This document shows, piece by piece, positions 1-8,551 of a stretch of 52,362 nucleotides of DNA. The stretch covers positions 1 to 52,362 of the forward strand of contig CAIVAR010000142.1 in the NCBI GenBank assembly GCA_903904005.1. Reading direction: 5' to 3'. Made by a program: the position numbers and the translations under genes. The DNA comes from an uncultured Anaeromyxobacter sp. Lineage in GTDB: Bacteria > Myxococcota > Myxococcia > Myxococcales > Anaeromyxobacteraceae. A model generated the notes under the pieces. That model did not search any database. It worked only from the letters and a program-made list of their open reading frames with translations, and was not told where the DNA came from. Every line of letters starts with the position of its first letter. Within the stretch, counting starts at the first letter, position 1.

Positions 1-2
1 AG

Positions 3-587
3 TCGGGCTCGGAATTCGTCTTCCCGACGGAGGACGGCAAGCGGCATCCCGCCTCTACGAACCTTGCGGTGCTAACCCGCAGAATCCTGGCGCGGGCCGG
101 CATCGTCGAGGGCTACGACCACGTCTGCCGCCGCTGCAAGGCGAAGGGTAGGGAAGACCACACCGAACGCTTCCCGGACGACGCCGAGCGCCACTGCAAG
201 CGCTGCAAGATGAGGTTGTGGCCGAAGGCCATCCCGAGGCCGATGCGGTTCCACGACACCCGCCACACCTTCGGGACGCTGCTCGCCCAGGGCGGCTTCG
301 ACGGCGTCCGGTTGCAGAGGGCGATGCGCCACCGCGACTTCAAGATGACCGCCCGCTACGTGCACACGAACGTCGACGACCTTCGCGCGGTCACGAACAT
401 CCTTCCGCGCACCGGGCCGGTTCCGTTTGCTGGATCCTTGCTGGACGGCGCGAAAAGCACGAAAAACGAAGGGCCGGGCTCCCGGGAAATCTCCAAGGAA
501 AACCCGGCCCTTCAACTGGCGCGCCCTAGAGGATTTGAACCTCTGGCCTTCGGATTCGTAGTCCGACGCTCTATCCAACTGAGCTAA
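3..587 (+). CDS. Tyrosine recombinase (integrase), C-terminal part; 5' end outside window
   Basis: The frame is already open at the left edge, so this is the C-terminal part of a site-specific recombinase. The catalytic C-terminal residues are visible: an HxxR motif (HDTRH, about 255-270), a later histidine (MRHRD) and a tyrosine nucleophile candidate in ARYVH. Between the early catalytic part and HxxR lies a Cys-rich insert with two CxxC pairs (CRRC near 125, CKRC near 195), like a zinc ribbon. The frame passes through the tRNA-Arg terminator and antisense through most of tRNA-Arg before stopping at 587, so the last roughly 45 residues are probably a by-product of integration at the tRNA and not folded protein. 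An integrase beside the 3' end of a tRNA gene is the usual layout of an integrated element. The rest of that element lies to the left. Confidence 0.85.
   Translation, partial: SGSEFVFPTEDGKRHPASTNLAVLTRRILARAGIVEGYDHVCRRCKAKGREDHTERFPDDAERHCKRCKMRLWPKAIPRPMRFHDTRHTFGTLLAQGGFDGVRLQRAMRHRDFKMTARYVHTNVDDLRAVTNILPRTGPVPFAGSLLDGAKSTKNEGPGSREISKENPALQLARPRGFEPLAFGFVVRRSIQLS
462..513 (-). terminator. Intrinsic terminator of the tRNA operon
   Basis: An 11-bp perfect inverted repeat, GAAGGGCCGGG (468-478) and CCCGGCCCTTC (503-513), is followed on the minus strand by GTTTTT and another T run near 453-456. It sits 3 nt past the CCA end of tRNA-Arg, as expected for a Rho-independent terminator of the minus-strand tRNA genes. 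It also lies inside the open frame of the integrase on the other strand. Confidence 0.85.
517..565 (-). other. Probable attachment site in the 3' half of tRNA-Arg
   Basis: Tyrosine recombinases commonly use the anticodon-to-CCA half of a tRNA gene as attachment core. Here the integrase reads toward and into the 3' half of tRNA-Arg. The second copy of the core would be at the far end of the element, outside the window, so the boundaries are an inference. Confidence 0.35.
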
Positions 588-593
588 GGGCGC
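517..593 (-). tRNA. tRNA-Arg (ACG)
   Basis: On the minus strand the gene begins GCGCCCTTAGCTC, has the anticodon arm TCGGA-CTACGAA-TCCGA (anticodon ACG) and a T arm with GGTTCAAATCC. The 7-bp acceptor stem GCGCCCT/AGGGCGC is perfect, followed by discriminator G and an encoded CCA. The length is 77 nt. It is the last of three tRNA genes on this strand, and its 3' end faces the integrase gene, making it a likely integration target. Confidence 0.97.
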
Positions 594-634
594 TAACTCT
601 CGCCTTCCAACTGTCCTACAAAATTCCGCCGTAC

Positions 635-726
635 TGGCGGAGAGGGAGGGATTCGAACCCTCGAATCAGGTTACCCCGATTACTGGTTTAGCAAACCAGC
701 GCCTTCGGCCTCTCGGCCACCTCTCC
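635..726 (-). tRNA. tRNA-Ser (GCT)
   Basis: Class II tRNA on the minus strand. Its acceptor stem is GGAGAGG/CCTCTCC, with discriminator G and encoded CCA. The anticodon arm CTGGTTTGCTAAACCAG has anticodon GCT (serine AGC/AGU codons). A long variable arm and the T arm GGTTCGAATCC are present. It lies 41 nt upstream of tRNA-Arg and 28 nt downstream of the next tRNA-Ser, so the three are probably cotranscribed. Confidence 0.97.
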
Positions 727-754
727 AGAATCGTCCCGATGATGTCGGTCATGC

Positions 755-844
755 TGGCGGAGGAGGAAGGATTCGAACCTTCGGAGGGGTTGCCCCCTCA
801 GCGGTTTTCAAGACCGCCGCCTTAGGCCGCTCGGCCACTCCTCC
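755..844 (-). tRNA. tRNA-Ser (TGA)
   Basis: Class II tRNA on the minus strand. Its acceptor stem is GGAGGAG/CTCCTCC, with G plus an encoded CCA. The anticodon arm GCGGTCTTGAAAACCGC has anticodon TGA, reading UCA. The long variable arm GAGGGGGCAACCCCCTC and T arm GGTTCGAATCC are clear. It is the first gene of the three-tRNA minus-strand set. The seryl-tRNA synthetase gene lies about 6.3 kb to the right. Confidence 0.97.
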
Positions 845-895
845 CGAGCCTCTTCCGCGATACGCCCCGGGCCCAACCCGGCGCGGGGACCGCCC

Positions 896-924
896 TTTTA
901 AGGCACGATGCCCTTCCGGATCAA
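896..924 (-). promoter_or_regulatory. Candidate sigma-70 promoter of the tRNA operon
   Basis: On the minus strand TTGATC (919-924) is followed after 17 nt by TTAAAA (896-901), placing transcription start about 45 nt before tRNA-Ser(TGA). The T/A-rich -10 stands out in this GC-rich context. Confidence 0.5.
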
Positions 925-1038
925 GCGTTTCCGCGTATGAGCGGGATCTCACGGGGGTACCGGTTATCCCCCTGCCTGGCCACCCCCTACGTCCCTCTGC
1001 ATCATCCGGACCACGGGTGATAAGGTTCAGAACTCCTC

Positions 1039-2328
1039 ATGAACACATCCTTCCTCGCCGCCGGGCTCCTCGCCCTGGGCCTGTCGGCACCCCAGCCCCC
1101 CCCGAAACCGGACGTCCAGGTCACGGCGGCCATCCCCCATGCCGCCGGGGAGCCGATCACCTTCGATCAGGCCCTCGGTCTCGCCGCCCGGGCCCCCGCC
1201 GTCGCCGGCTACGAGTCGGCCGTCGCCGCCCAGCGCAAGGCCGCCGACGCGGTCTCGTCGATGGTCGCGAACCCCACCCTCACGGTCCAGCCCGGCGCCG
1301 CCAAGGACCCCCTCACCGAGGACTGGGCCTACATGGGCGAGGCCACGCTGCTGCAGGGCTGGAACCTCTCCGGACTGCCGGGGAACCGGCAGTCCGCCGT
1401 CCGCGCCGAGGGGGACCAGCTCACCGCCGAGGCCCGCGCCGCCGCGCTCTCCCACCGGCTCGGCGCCGCCCAGGCCTGGACCGACCTCTGGGCCGCCCAG
1501 CAGTCGCTCGCCGACGGCCTTCAAGAATACGAGCTGGCCCGCGAGTTCTCCGCCAAGATGGCCCGCGCCGCCGCGGCCGCCGCCTTCACCAAGGCCGAGG
1601 CCGCCGACGCCGCGACCTACGCCGCCGAGGCCCACGTCACCGCGCTCGCCGCCGAGGGGGAGGTCGTCGACCGCGGCTTCCAGCTCGCGGTCGCCATGGG
1701 GCAGCCGGCCGAGAGGCCGCTCCAGGCCGCCGGCCCGCTCCCCGCGCCGCCGGCTCCCACCCGCACGAGCTGGCCGGCGCTCCTCGACGCCGCCGAGAAG
1801 CTCCCCGCCGTCGCCTCCCGCAACCTCGCCGCCGACGCCAGCCGCGCCCGGGAGGCCGAGGCCCGCTCCGCCAAGGGCTGGCTGCTCGGCACCGGTGTGA
1901 AGGGCACCCGCGACTACCTCGGGACCTGGGGCGCCCAGGCCGTCCTCGAGGTCTCCTTCCCGCTCTTCGATCGCGGCGAGCGCGAGGGCGCCCCCGAGGC
2001 TGCCGCCGCCGCCCGGGCCCGCGGCGACTTCGAGGAGCAGCGCGCCGTGGCCGCCACCGAGCTCGCCCGCGCCCTGCACGAGATGGAGCACACCGGCGAG
2101 GTCCTCGCCGCCGTCGAGACGGAGCTGCTCCCCGCCGCCGAGGGTAACGTCCGGGCCCGCGAGGCCTCCCTCTCCGCCGGCGACACCACGGTGCTGGAAG
2201 TCCTGGTGGCCCGCCGGGTCTGGGCCTCCGCCCGTCAGAAGTACACCCGCGCGAAGGCCGGCCACGCCTGGGCCCGCGTGAAGGTCTGGATGCTGCTCGC
2301 CGACGCGACGCCGGGAGGCGCCAAGTGA
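1039..2328 (+). CDS. TolC-like outer-membrane efflux protein (CzcC type)
   Basis: 429 residues beginning with an apparent signal peptide (about 1-20). The rest is rich in alanine-heavy long helices, as in the outer membrane efflux protein family, whose trimer forms a channel across the outer membrane and periplasm. The N-terminal part (PITFDQALGLAARAPAVAGY) resembles the start of the first OEP repeat, and a second helical repeat covers about 240-420. The stop overlaps the next gene start by 4 nt, so it is translationally linked to the adaptor and the RND pump. It should be the outer-membrane component of the metal efflux complex. No strong ribosome-binding site is visible before the ATG. Confidence 0.85.
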   Translation: MNTSFLAAGLLALGLSAPQPPPKPDVQVTAAIPHAAGEPITFDQALGLAARAPAVAGYESAVAAQRKAADAVSSMVANPTLTVQPGAAKDPLTEDWAYMGEATLLQGWNLSGLPGNRQSAVRAEGDQLTAEARAAALSHRLGAAQAWTDLWAAQQSLADGLQEYELAREFSAKMARAAAAAAFTKAEAADAATYAAEAHVTALAAEGEVVDRGFQLAVAMGQPAERPLQAAGPLPAPPAPTRTSWPALLDAAEKLPAVASRNLAADASRAREAEARSAKGWLLGTGVKGTRDYLGTWGAQAVLEVSFPLFDRGEREGAPEAAAAARARGDFEEQRAVAATELARALHEMEHTGEVLAAVETELLPAAEGNVRAREASLSAGDTTVLEVLVARRVWASARQKYTRAKAGHAWARVKVWMLLADATPGGAK

Positions 2329-3389
2329 AGATCCACCGCAACCCCTGGCTCGTCCTCGCCGCCGCCCTCGTCCTCGCCGCCTGCGGCAAGAAGGGGCCCG
2401 CCCCCGAGGAGGAGCCGCCCGCCCCCAGCTCCCGTACACCCTGGGTGAAGGCCCGCTCCAGCGAGGGGGTGCCGCTCCTGGAGGCCCCCGCCCAGGTGCT
2501 GCCCTCGCCCGAGGGGCAGGCCGGCGTCGTCCCGCCCTACCGGGCCCGCGTCGTGAAGGTCCTGGTCCGCCCCGGCCAGAAGGTCGCGAAGGGGCAGCCG
2601 CTCCTGGAAGTGGTCATGCCCGAGGTCTCCACCGCCGCCGGCGCCTACAACGCCGCCACCACCCGCGTGGACGCCTACGGCCGGCGCAAGGCCCAGCTCG
2701 ATGCGCTCAAGGCCGACGGGCTCGTCCGCCTCACCGACGTGCTCGAGGCCGAGACCAAGCTCGCCGAGGCGAAAGCCGACCAGCAGTCGGCCGCCGCGGC
2801 GCTGCGTGCCTCCCAGATCGACCCCTCCGAGGCCGCCGACATCGTCGCCGGCAAGAAGCCCGTGGTGCTCCGCAGCCCCATCCCCGGCGTCGTCGTCGCC
2901 GTCAGCGTGGGCGTGGGCGACAGCCGCGATCCCGGCGGCGAGCCGGTGGTGCGCGTGGCCGGGGAGGGGGACTCGCGGGTCGAGGCCCGCTTCGCCCGCT
3001 CCATCGACACCCGCAGCGCCTCCTACGAGCTCGTCACCGCCGGCGGGGTCCGCCACAAGCTCACCTTCGTGGCCCGCGCCCCGGTGGTCGACCCGCGCGA
3101 CGGCACCATCGCCGTCTGGTTCCAGCCCGAGGCCGGAGCGAAACTCCAGTCCGGCATCACCGGCCGGGTGGTGGTCACCATCCCCGCCGCCTCCGGCGCC
3201 GCGGTGGTCCCGGCCCGTGCGGTCGGGCTCGCCGAGGGCAAGCCCTACGTCGTCGTCCGCAAGGACGGCAAGCCCGAGCGGGTGCAGGTCGACGTCTTCG
3301 CCTCCTCCGGCGCCGAGGCGCTCGTCACCGGCATCACCACCGGTGACGAGGTGGCCGCCGACGCCGCGCTCGCGGAGGCCGCGCCTTGA
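2325..3389 (+). CDS. RND efflux periplasmic adaptor lipoprotein (CzcB/MFP type)
   Basis: 354 residues. The N-terminus is a lipoprotein signal with a lipobox near VLAACGKK (Cys near residue 20), so it is probably anchored in the inner membrane by lipid. A split biotinyl-lipoyl-like domain is visible: VPPYRARVVKVLVRPGQKVAKGQPLLEV, residues about 65-95, and its second half RSPIPGVVVAVSVGVGDS, about 183-203. A helical hairpin lies between them, and beta-barrel and membrane-proximal domains follow. Membrane fusion proteins of this type connect the RND pump to the outer-membrane channel. It overlaps both neighbours by 4 nt in an ATGA arrangement. Confidence 0.88.
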   Translation: MKIHRNPWLVLAAALVLAACGKKGPAPEEEPPAPSSRTPWVKARSSEGVPLLEAPAQVLPSPEGQAGVVPPYRARVVKVLVRPGQKVAKGQPLLEVVMPEVSTAAGAYNAATTRVDAYGRRKAQLDALKADGLVRLTDVLEAETKLAEAKADQQSAAAALRASQIDPSEAADIVAGKKPVVLRSPIPGVVVAVSVGVGDSRDPGGEPVVRVAGEGDSRVEARFARSIDTRSASYELVTAGGVRHKLTFVARAPVVDPRDGTIAVWFQPEAGAKLQSGITGRVVVTIPAASGAAVVPARAVGLAEGKPYVVVRKDGKPERVQVDVFASSGAEALVTGITTGDEVAADAALAEAAP

Positions 3390-6300
3390 TCCAGGGAATC
3401 GTCCGCTGGTCGGTCCAGCACCGCGTGCTGGTCGTCGCCACCACCCTCGCCCTCATGGTGGTGGGCGCCATGGTCGGCGTCTTCCTCAAGTTCGACGCGC
3501 TCCCCGACACCACCAACAACCAGGTCCTGGTCCTCACCCGCGCCCCCGGCCTCACGCCCGAGGAGGTGGAGCGGCTCGTCACCCGCCCCATCGAGGTGGG
3601 GCTGGGCGGCCTGCCGGGGCTCATCGAGCAGCGCAGCCTCTCCCGCTACGGCATCTCGTCGGTCACCGCCGTCTTCGAGGACGGCGTCGACACCTACCGC
3701 GCCCGCCAGATGGTCCAGGAGCGGCTCACCGGCCTCTCCTTCCCGCCGGGCGTCTCCGCGCCCGAGCTCGGGCCGGTCACCGGCGGCCTGGGCGAGATCT
3801 TCCACTTCACCCTCGATTCACCGCGCCGCAGCCCCTCCGAGCTGCTCGAGATCGCCCAGTTCAAGGTCGCCCCCATGATCCGCAGCGTGCCGGGCATCGT
3901 GGAGGTGAACACCTGGGGCGGCGATCAGCGCGTCCTCGAGGTGAAGGCCGACCCCATGCGCATGGCCGCCCGGGGCGTCTCCCTCGACGACGTGCGCGAC
4001 GCGCTCGAGAAGTCCACCGGGACCGCCCCCGGCGCCTCGCTGCCGGCCGGCTCGGGACAGACCCTGCTGCGCGCCGTGGCGCTTCCCAAGAACGCCGGCG
4101 ACCTTGGCTACGCGCTGGTCTTCCGGCACGGCTCCGAGGTGAACCCGGTCCGCCTCGCCGAGGTGGCCGAGATCTCCATGGGGTCGTCCACCCGCATCGG
4201 CGCCGCCACCGAGAACGGCAAGGGCGAGACCGTCTACGTGATGGCGCAGATGCTCCGCGGCGAGAACGCCCTCGACGTGATGAAGCGCCTGAAGAAGCAG
4301 ATGGTCGAGGTGAAGAAGGCCGTTCCCGAGGACGTCTACGTCGACGTCGTCTACGACCGCTCCAAGCTCGTCGAGGGCACCCTCCTCACCGTCTTCAAGA
4401 ACCTGCTCGAGGGCGGTCTGCTCGTCATCGCCGTCCTCTTCCTCATGCTGGGCAGCTGGCGGGCCGGGCTCCTCGTGGCGAGCGCCATCCCGCTCTCCAT
4501 GCTGGGCGCCACCGCAGCCATGGTGGCCCTCGACATCCCCGGGAATCTCATGTCCCTCGGCGCCCTCGACTTCGGCCTCATCGTCGACGGCGCGGTGGTG
4601 ATGGTGGAGGCGGTCTTCCACGGGGTGAACCGCTCCGCCTATCCGGTGGGCGACAAGAAGCGCAGCCGCGCCATGTGGGTGAGCCACGTCGAGAAGGTCA
4701 CCGGCACGGTGGCCCAGCCGGTCTTCTTCTCGGTGCTCATCATCCTGCTCGTCTACGTCCCGGTCCTCTCCCTCACCGGCGTGGACGGCAAGATGTTCCG
4801 CCCCATGGCGCTCACCGTGGTCTTCGCGCTGGCCGCCTCGCTCGTCCTCTCGCTCACCTTCATCCCCGCCGCGACGGCCCTCTTCCTCCGGCCGAAGGAC
4901 GTCCCGGAGCGGGCCCCGTTCCTGGTCCGCTGGATCGAGAAGGGCTACCTGCCGCTGCTGCGCTCCTCGGCGGCCCGCCCCTGGCTGGTGGCCGTGGGAT
5001 CGATCGTGCTCCTCGCCGTGGGCGGCGTCTTCTTCGCCCGCGCCGGCAGCGAGTTCGTGCCTCAGCTCGACGAGGGGGACCTGGTGCTCCAGACCACCCG
5101 CGCCGCCGACATCTCCCTCGAGACCGCCATCTCCGAGGCCGGCAAGCTCGAGGCGGTGATGATGGAGAAGGTGCCGGAGGTGAAGGAGGTCGTCTCCCGC
5201 ATCGGCAGCCCCGCGGTGGCCACCGACATCATGGGGCTCGAGCAGGCCGACGTCTTCGTGCTCCTGAAGCCCAAGGACAGGTGGCGCCCGGGCGTCGACA
5301 AGGAACGGATCATCGCCGACATCGAGAAGGCGGCGAAGACGGTGAACGCCTCGGCCGAGCTCTCCTTCACCCAGCCCATCCAGATGCGCTTCAACGAGCT
5401 GCTGGGCGGCTCGGTGGCCGACGTCACCATCTCCATCTACGGGGAGGAGCTCGGCGAACTCGATCGCCTGGGCGCCCGCATCGCCGAGGTGGCCGGCAAG
5501 GTACCCGGCGCCGCCGACACGCGCGTCATGGCGCCGCCGGTCGTGTCGCTCCTCGAGGTGCGCCCCCGGCCCCTGGAGGCCTCGCGCGCCGGCTTCACCG
5601 TGAAGGGGCTCCTCGAGGCGGTGCAGTCGATCCGGACCGGGCTCGAGGTGGGCGCCACCTACGACGGGGCGCTGCGCGTGCCCATCCTGCTGCGGCTGGG
5701 CGGGGGCGCGAACGCCTTCACCCTCTCCGACTTCACCGTTCCCGGCGCCAACGGCGGCCTCGTCCCGCTCGGCCGGGTCGCCGACGTGGAGATGACCACC
5801 TCGCCATCGCTCGTCTCCCGGCAGAACGGGGAGCGGCGCATCGTGGTCGGCTTCAACGTCCGCGGCGCCGACCTGGGCACGGTGGTCGAGCAGGCCGAGA
5901 AGGCGGTGGCCGCCGAGGTGAAGATGCCCCGCGGCTACCGGGTGGAGTGGGGCGGGCAGTACGAGACGCTCGTCGCCGCCAAGCGGAGGCTCGCCATCGT
6001 CATCCCGGCGGTGCTCGCCCTCATCGTGGCGGTGCTCCTCCTCGCCTTCCGCCGGCTCAAGCCGGCCCTCCTCATCTTCTTGAACGTCCCCTTCGCGTCG
6101 GTCGGCGGCATGATCGTCCTCGCCATGCGCGGAATGCCGGTCTCCATCTCGGCGGCGGTCGGCTTCATCGCCCTTTCGGGTATCGCCGTCCTGAATGGGG
6201 TGGTCCTCATGTCCCGCCTGCTCTCCCTCGAGGAGGAGGGGAAGGGGCCCGCCGAGGCGGCCCTGGGGGCGGCCCGGGAACGCGCCAGGCCCGTGCTCAT

Positions 6301-6508
6301 GACGGCTTTGGTGGCCGCCCTGGGGTTCGTCCCGATGATGCTCGCGAGCGGGGTGGGGGCCGAGGTCCAGCGCCCGCTGGCCACCGTCGTTGTGGGTGGC
6401 TTGTTTACATCTACCATCTTGACTTTGCTGGTACTTCCGAGCCTTTATCCTAGTCTTATAAGAGTAGGACCCCGGGGGGAGTCCGACGATCGGGAGAGTC
6501 CATCTTGA
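3386..6508 (+). CDS. Heavy-metal RND efflux pump (CzcA family)
   Basis: 1,040 residues, the usual length for an RND permease, with two repeats of one plus five membrane helices and large periplasmic loops. It starts at a TTG that overlaps the adaptor stop. The fourth membrane helix has DFGLIVDGAVVMVE, the signature of the heavy-metal efflux class that exports divalent cations such as Zn, Co, Cd or Ni. The copper/silver class carries a different signature there. The residue after the final E is Ala, where the family usually has Asn. It uses the proton gradient to export metal from periplasm or cytoplasm through the CzcC-like channel. The last 100 bases are conspicuously A/T-rich compared with the rest of the gene. 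Confidence 0.93.
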   Translation: MIQGIVRWSVQHRVLVVATTLALMVVGAMVGVFLKFDALPDTTNNQVLVLTRAPGLTPEEVERLVTRPIEVGLGGLPGLIEQRSLSRYGISSVTAVFEDGVDTYRARQMVQERLTGLSFPPGVSAPELGPVTGGLGEIFHFTLDSPRRSPSELLEIAQFKVAPMIRSVPGIVEVNTWGGDQRVLEVKADPMRMAARGVSLDDVRDALEKSTGTAPGASLPAGSGQTLLRAVALPKNAGDLGYALVFRHGSEVNPVRLAEVAEISMGSSTRIGAATENGKGETVYVMAQMLRGENALDVMKRLKKQMVEVKKAVPEDVYVDVVYDRSKLVEGTLLTVFKNLLEGGLLVIAVLFLMLGSWRAGLLVASAIPLSMLGATAAMVALDIPGNLMSLGALDFGLIVDGAVVMVEAVFHGVNRSAYPVGDKKRSRAMWVSHVEKVTGTVAQPVFFSVLIILLVYVPVLSLTGVDGKMFRPMALTVVFALAASLVLSLTFIPAATALFLRPKDVPERAPFLVRWIEKGYLPLLRSSAARPWLVAVGSIVLLAVGGVFFARAGSEFVPQLDEGDLVLQTTRAADISLETAISEAGKLEAVMMEKVPEVKEVVSRIGSPAVATDIMGLEQADVFVLLKPKDRWRPGVDKERIIADIEKAAKTVNASAELSFTQPIQMRFNELLGGSVADVTISIYGEELGELDRLGARIAEVAGKVPGAADTRVMAPPVVSLLEVRPRPLEASRAGFTVKGLLEAVQSIRTGLEVGATYDGALRVPILLRLGGGANAFTLSDFTVPGANGGLVPLGRVADVEMTTSPSLVSRQNGERRIVVGFNVRGADLGTVVEQAEKAVAAEVKMPRGYRVEWGGQYETLVAAKRRLAIVIPAVLALIVAVLLLAFRRLKPALLIFLNVPFASVGGMIVLAMRGMPVSISAAVGFIALSGIAVLNGVVLMSRLLSLEEEGKGPAEAALGAARERARPVLMTALVAALGFVPMMLASGVGAEVQRPLATVVVGGLFTSTILTLLVLPSLYPSLIRVGPRGESDDRESPS
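6450..6467 (+). promoter_or_regulatory. A/T-rich inverted repeat before the response regulator
   Basis: CTAGTCTTATAAGAGTAG is an 18-bp inverted repeat with one mismatched pair and a perfect 10-bp core TCTTATAAGA. It contains TATAAG, which could be a -10 element for separate transcription of the response regulator 38 nt further on. It lies inside the end of the RND pump gene. It could be an operator or an internal promoter, but no good -35 is seen. Confidence 0.35.
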
Positions 6509-7173
6509 GGGTATTGCTCGTAGAGGATGATGCGAACCTGGCGAGGATCATCACGCGCGGCCTGTTCGAGCGCGGCCACGCTGTGAAGGTCTCGGAGACG
6601 GGAGGCGACGCCGTCCAGCAGGCGGTCAGCGGCCGCTTCGACGTCTCCATCCTCGACTGGGAGCTGCCGGACCTGGACGGCATCGGCGTCCTGCGCGCCT
6701 GGCGGAGCGCCGGCATCGGCATGCCGGTCATCATGCTCACCGGCCGCGGCGACACCGACGACAAGGTGACCGGGCTCCGCGCCGGCGCCGACGACTACCT
6801 CGCCAAGCCCTTCGAGTTCGAGGAGCTGCTCGCCCGGCTCGAGGCCCTCTTCCGGCGCGGCGCGCTCGAGGGGCCGATCCAGGTCGGGCGCGTCGTGGTC
6901 GACCCGCGCAAGCGCACCGTCGCCGCTGCCGACACCACCGAGAAGCTCACCGAGCGGGAGGCGGCGCTGCTCATCGAGCTCGTCCGCCACCTGGGCGAGC
7001 CGCTCTCGCGGGCCCAGCTCGTGGAGAAGGTGTGGCGGGGCGAGCCGGTGAACCCGAACGTGGTCGACGTGTACGTCGGCTACGTGCGCGCCAAGCTCGA
7101 GAAGCTCCCCTCGCCCGGCATCGCCATCACGTCGGTGCGCAAGGTGGGCTTCCGGCTCGACGTCATCGAGTAG
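6505..7173 (+). CDS. OmpR-family response regulator
   Basis: 222 residues. The receiver domain (1-115) has the acidic pair D8-D9, phosphoacceptor D51, T79 and K101 in the expected places. The C-terminal winged helix (about 130-220) has the OmpR/PhoB pattern ending in a TSVRKVGFRL wing. The start is TTG, overlapping the RND pump stop by 4 nt, so it is the last gene of the efflux operon. It most likely controls the efflux genes in response to metal, as CzcR or CusR do. No partner histidine kinase is adjacent, and the kinase at 48.3 kb is too far away to assume pairing. Confidence 0.92.
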   Translation: MRVLLVEDDANLARIITRGLFERGHAVKVSETGGDAVQQAVSGRFDVSILDWELPDLDGIGVLRAWRSAGIGMPVIMLTGRGDTDDKVTGLRAGADDYLAKPFEFEELLARLEALFRRGALEGPIQVGRVVVDPRKRTVAAADTTEKLTEREAALLIELVRHLGEPLSRAQLVEKVWRGEPVNPNVVDVYVGYVRAKLEKLPSPGIAITSVRKVGFRLDVIE

Positions 7174-7191
7174 CGCCCGGCGGCGCGGGGC

Positions 7192-8499
7192 TCACCGCTC
7201 CACGCCGCGCGGGAACTTCTCCGGCACGATCCGCTCGAGGCCGCCCATGTACGGGCGCAGCACCTCGGGCACGAGCACCGTCCCGTCGGCCTGCTGGCAC
7301 TGCTCCAGGATGGCCACCACGGTGCGGCCGATGGCCACGCCGCTGCCGTTCAGGGTGTGGGCGAGCCGGGGCTTGCCCCCCTCGCCGCGGTAGCGCACGC
7401 GGATGCGCCGGGCCTGGAAGTCGTCGCACGACGAGCAGGAGCTGATCTCCCGGTAGGCCTCCTGCCCCGGCAGCCACACCTCCAGGTCGTAGGTCTTGGT
7501 CGCCGAGAAGCCCATGTCGCCGGCGCAGAGCTGGATCACCCGGTGGTGGAGCCCGAGCCGCTTGAGCACCTCCTGCGCGTCGTCGACCATCTTCTCGAGC
7601 TCGGAGAGGCTCTCCTCGGCCCGGGCGAACTTCACCAGCTCCACCTTGTGGAACTGGTGCTGCCGGATGAGGCCGCGGGTGTCCTTGCCGGCGGCGCCGG
7701 CCTCGGCCCGGAAGCACGGGGTCCACGCGCAGTACGAGATGGGCAGGTCGCTCCCCTCGAAGATCTCGTCCCGGTGCATGTTGGTGACCGGCACCTCGGC
7801 GGTGGGGATGAGGTAGAGCGGCGTCTCCCCCTGGGTCCGGAACAGGTCCTCCTCGAACTTGGGCAGCTGCCCCGTGCCGGTCATGGTCTCGGCGGTGACC
7901 AGGTACGGCGGCAGCACCTCGCGGTAGCCGCGGGAGGTGTGGACGTCGACGAAGAAGGCGGCCAGCGCCCGTTCCATCCGGGCCGCCGCCCCCTTCGAGA
8001 TGGTGAAGCGGGCCCCGGAGATCTTGGCCGCCTGGGGCCATTCCAGGATGCCGAGCGCCTCGCCCAGTTCCCAGTGGGGCTTGGGGACGAAGTCGAGCCG
8101 GGGCTTCTCGCCCCAGGTACGGACCACCACGTTGTCCTTCTCGTCCTTGCCGTCCGGCACCGACTCGTGGGGGAGGTTGGGCACCACGAGCAGCACCTTC
8201 TCGATGGCCGCCTCCACCTGGCGGAGCTCCTCGTCGGAGCCCTTCACCTGGTCGGAGAGGACGCGGGCCTCGGCACGGGCCGCCTCGCCGGCGGCCTTGT
8301 CGGTGCGCATGAGCTGGCCGACGCGGGCGTTGGCCTCCGACTGGCGCTTCTTCATCCCCTCGAGCGCCACGTTGAGCTCGCGGCGCCGGGCGGCGAGCTC
8401 CCGCACCGGGCGGAGCGTGGCCACCGCACCCTCGCCGCGCCGGGAGAGCCTGCGCTCCACGCCGTCGAAATCCTGGATCACCGACTTGAGATCGAGCAT
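7192..8499 (-). CDS. serS: Serine-tRNA ligase
   Basis: 435 residues, full length for bacterial SerRS. The N-terminal part (1-110) is the long antiparallel coiled-coil arm that recognises the variable arm of tRNA-Ser. The class II catalytic domain follows, with motif 2 ([22 protein letters not shown]) and motif 3 ([17 protein letters not shown]) clearly present. It charges tRNA-Ser with serine using ATP in the cytoplasm. It is convergent with the response regulator (18 nt between stops) and divergent from the ECF sigma gene. Confidence 0.98.
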   Translation of the reverse strand: MLDLKSVIQDFDGVERRLSRRGEGAVATLRPVRELAARRRELNVALEGMKKRQSEANARVGQLMRTDKAAGEAARAEARVLSDQVKGSDEELRQVEAAIEKVLLVVPNLPHESVPDGKDEKDNVVVRTWGEKPRLDFVPKPHWELGEALGILEWPQAAKISGARFTISKGAAARMERALAAFFVDVHTSRGYREVLPPYLVTAETMTGTGQLPKFEEDLFRTQGETPLYLIPTAEVPVTNMHRDEIFEGSDLPISYCAWTPCFRAEAGAAGKDTRGLIRQHQFHKVELVKFARAEESLSELEKMVDDAQEVLKRLGLHHRVIQLCAGDMGFSATKTYDLEVWLPGQEAYREISSCSSCDDFQARRIRVRYRGEGGKPRLAHTLNGSGVAIGRTVVAILEQCQQADGTVLVPEVLRPYMGGLERIVPEKFPRGVER

Positions 8500-8551
8500 G
8501 GAATGGGCATGTAGCCTTTAACCTCGGGGTGGGCAAGGGGTAGGGACGAGG

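Noticed and set aside
749-952. Open frame on the minus strand over tRNA-Ser(TGA), containing VAERPKAAVLKTA
   Set aside because: This is the translation of a tRNA-Ser sequence and a well-known false gene. The tRNA explains the segment fully.
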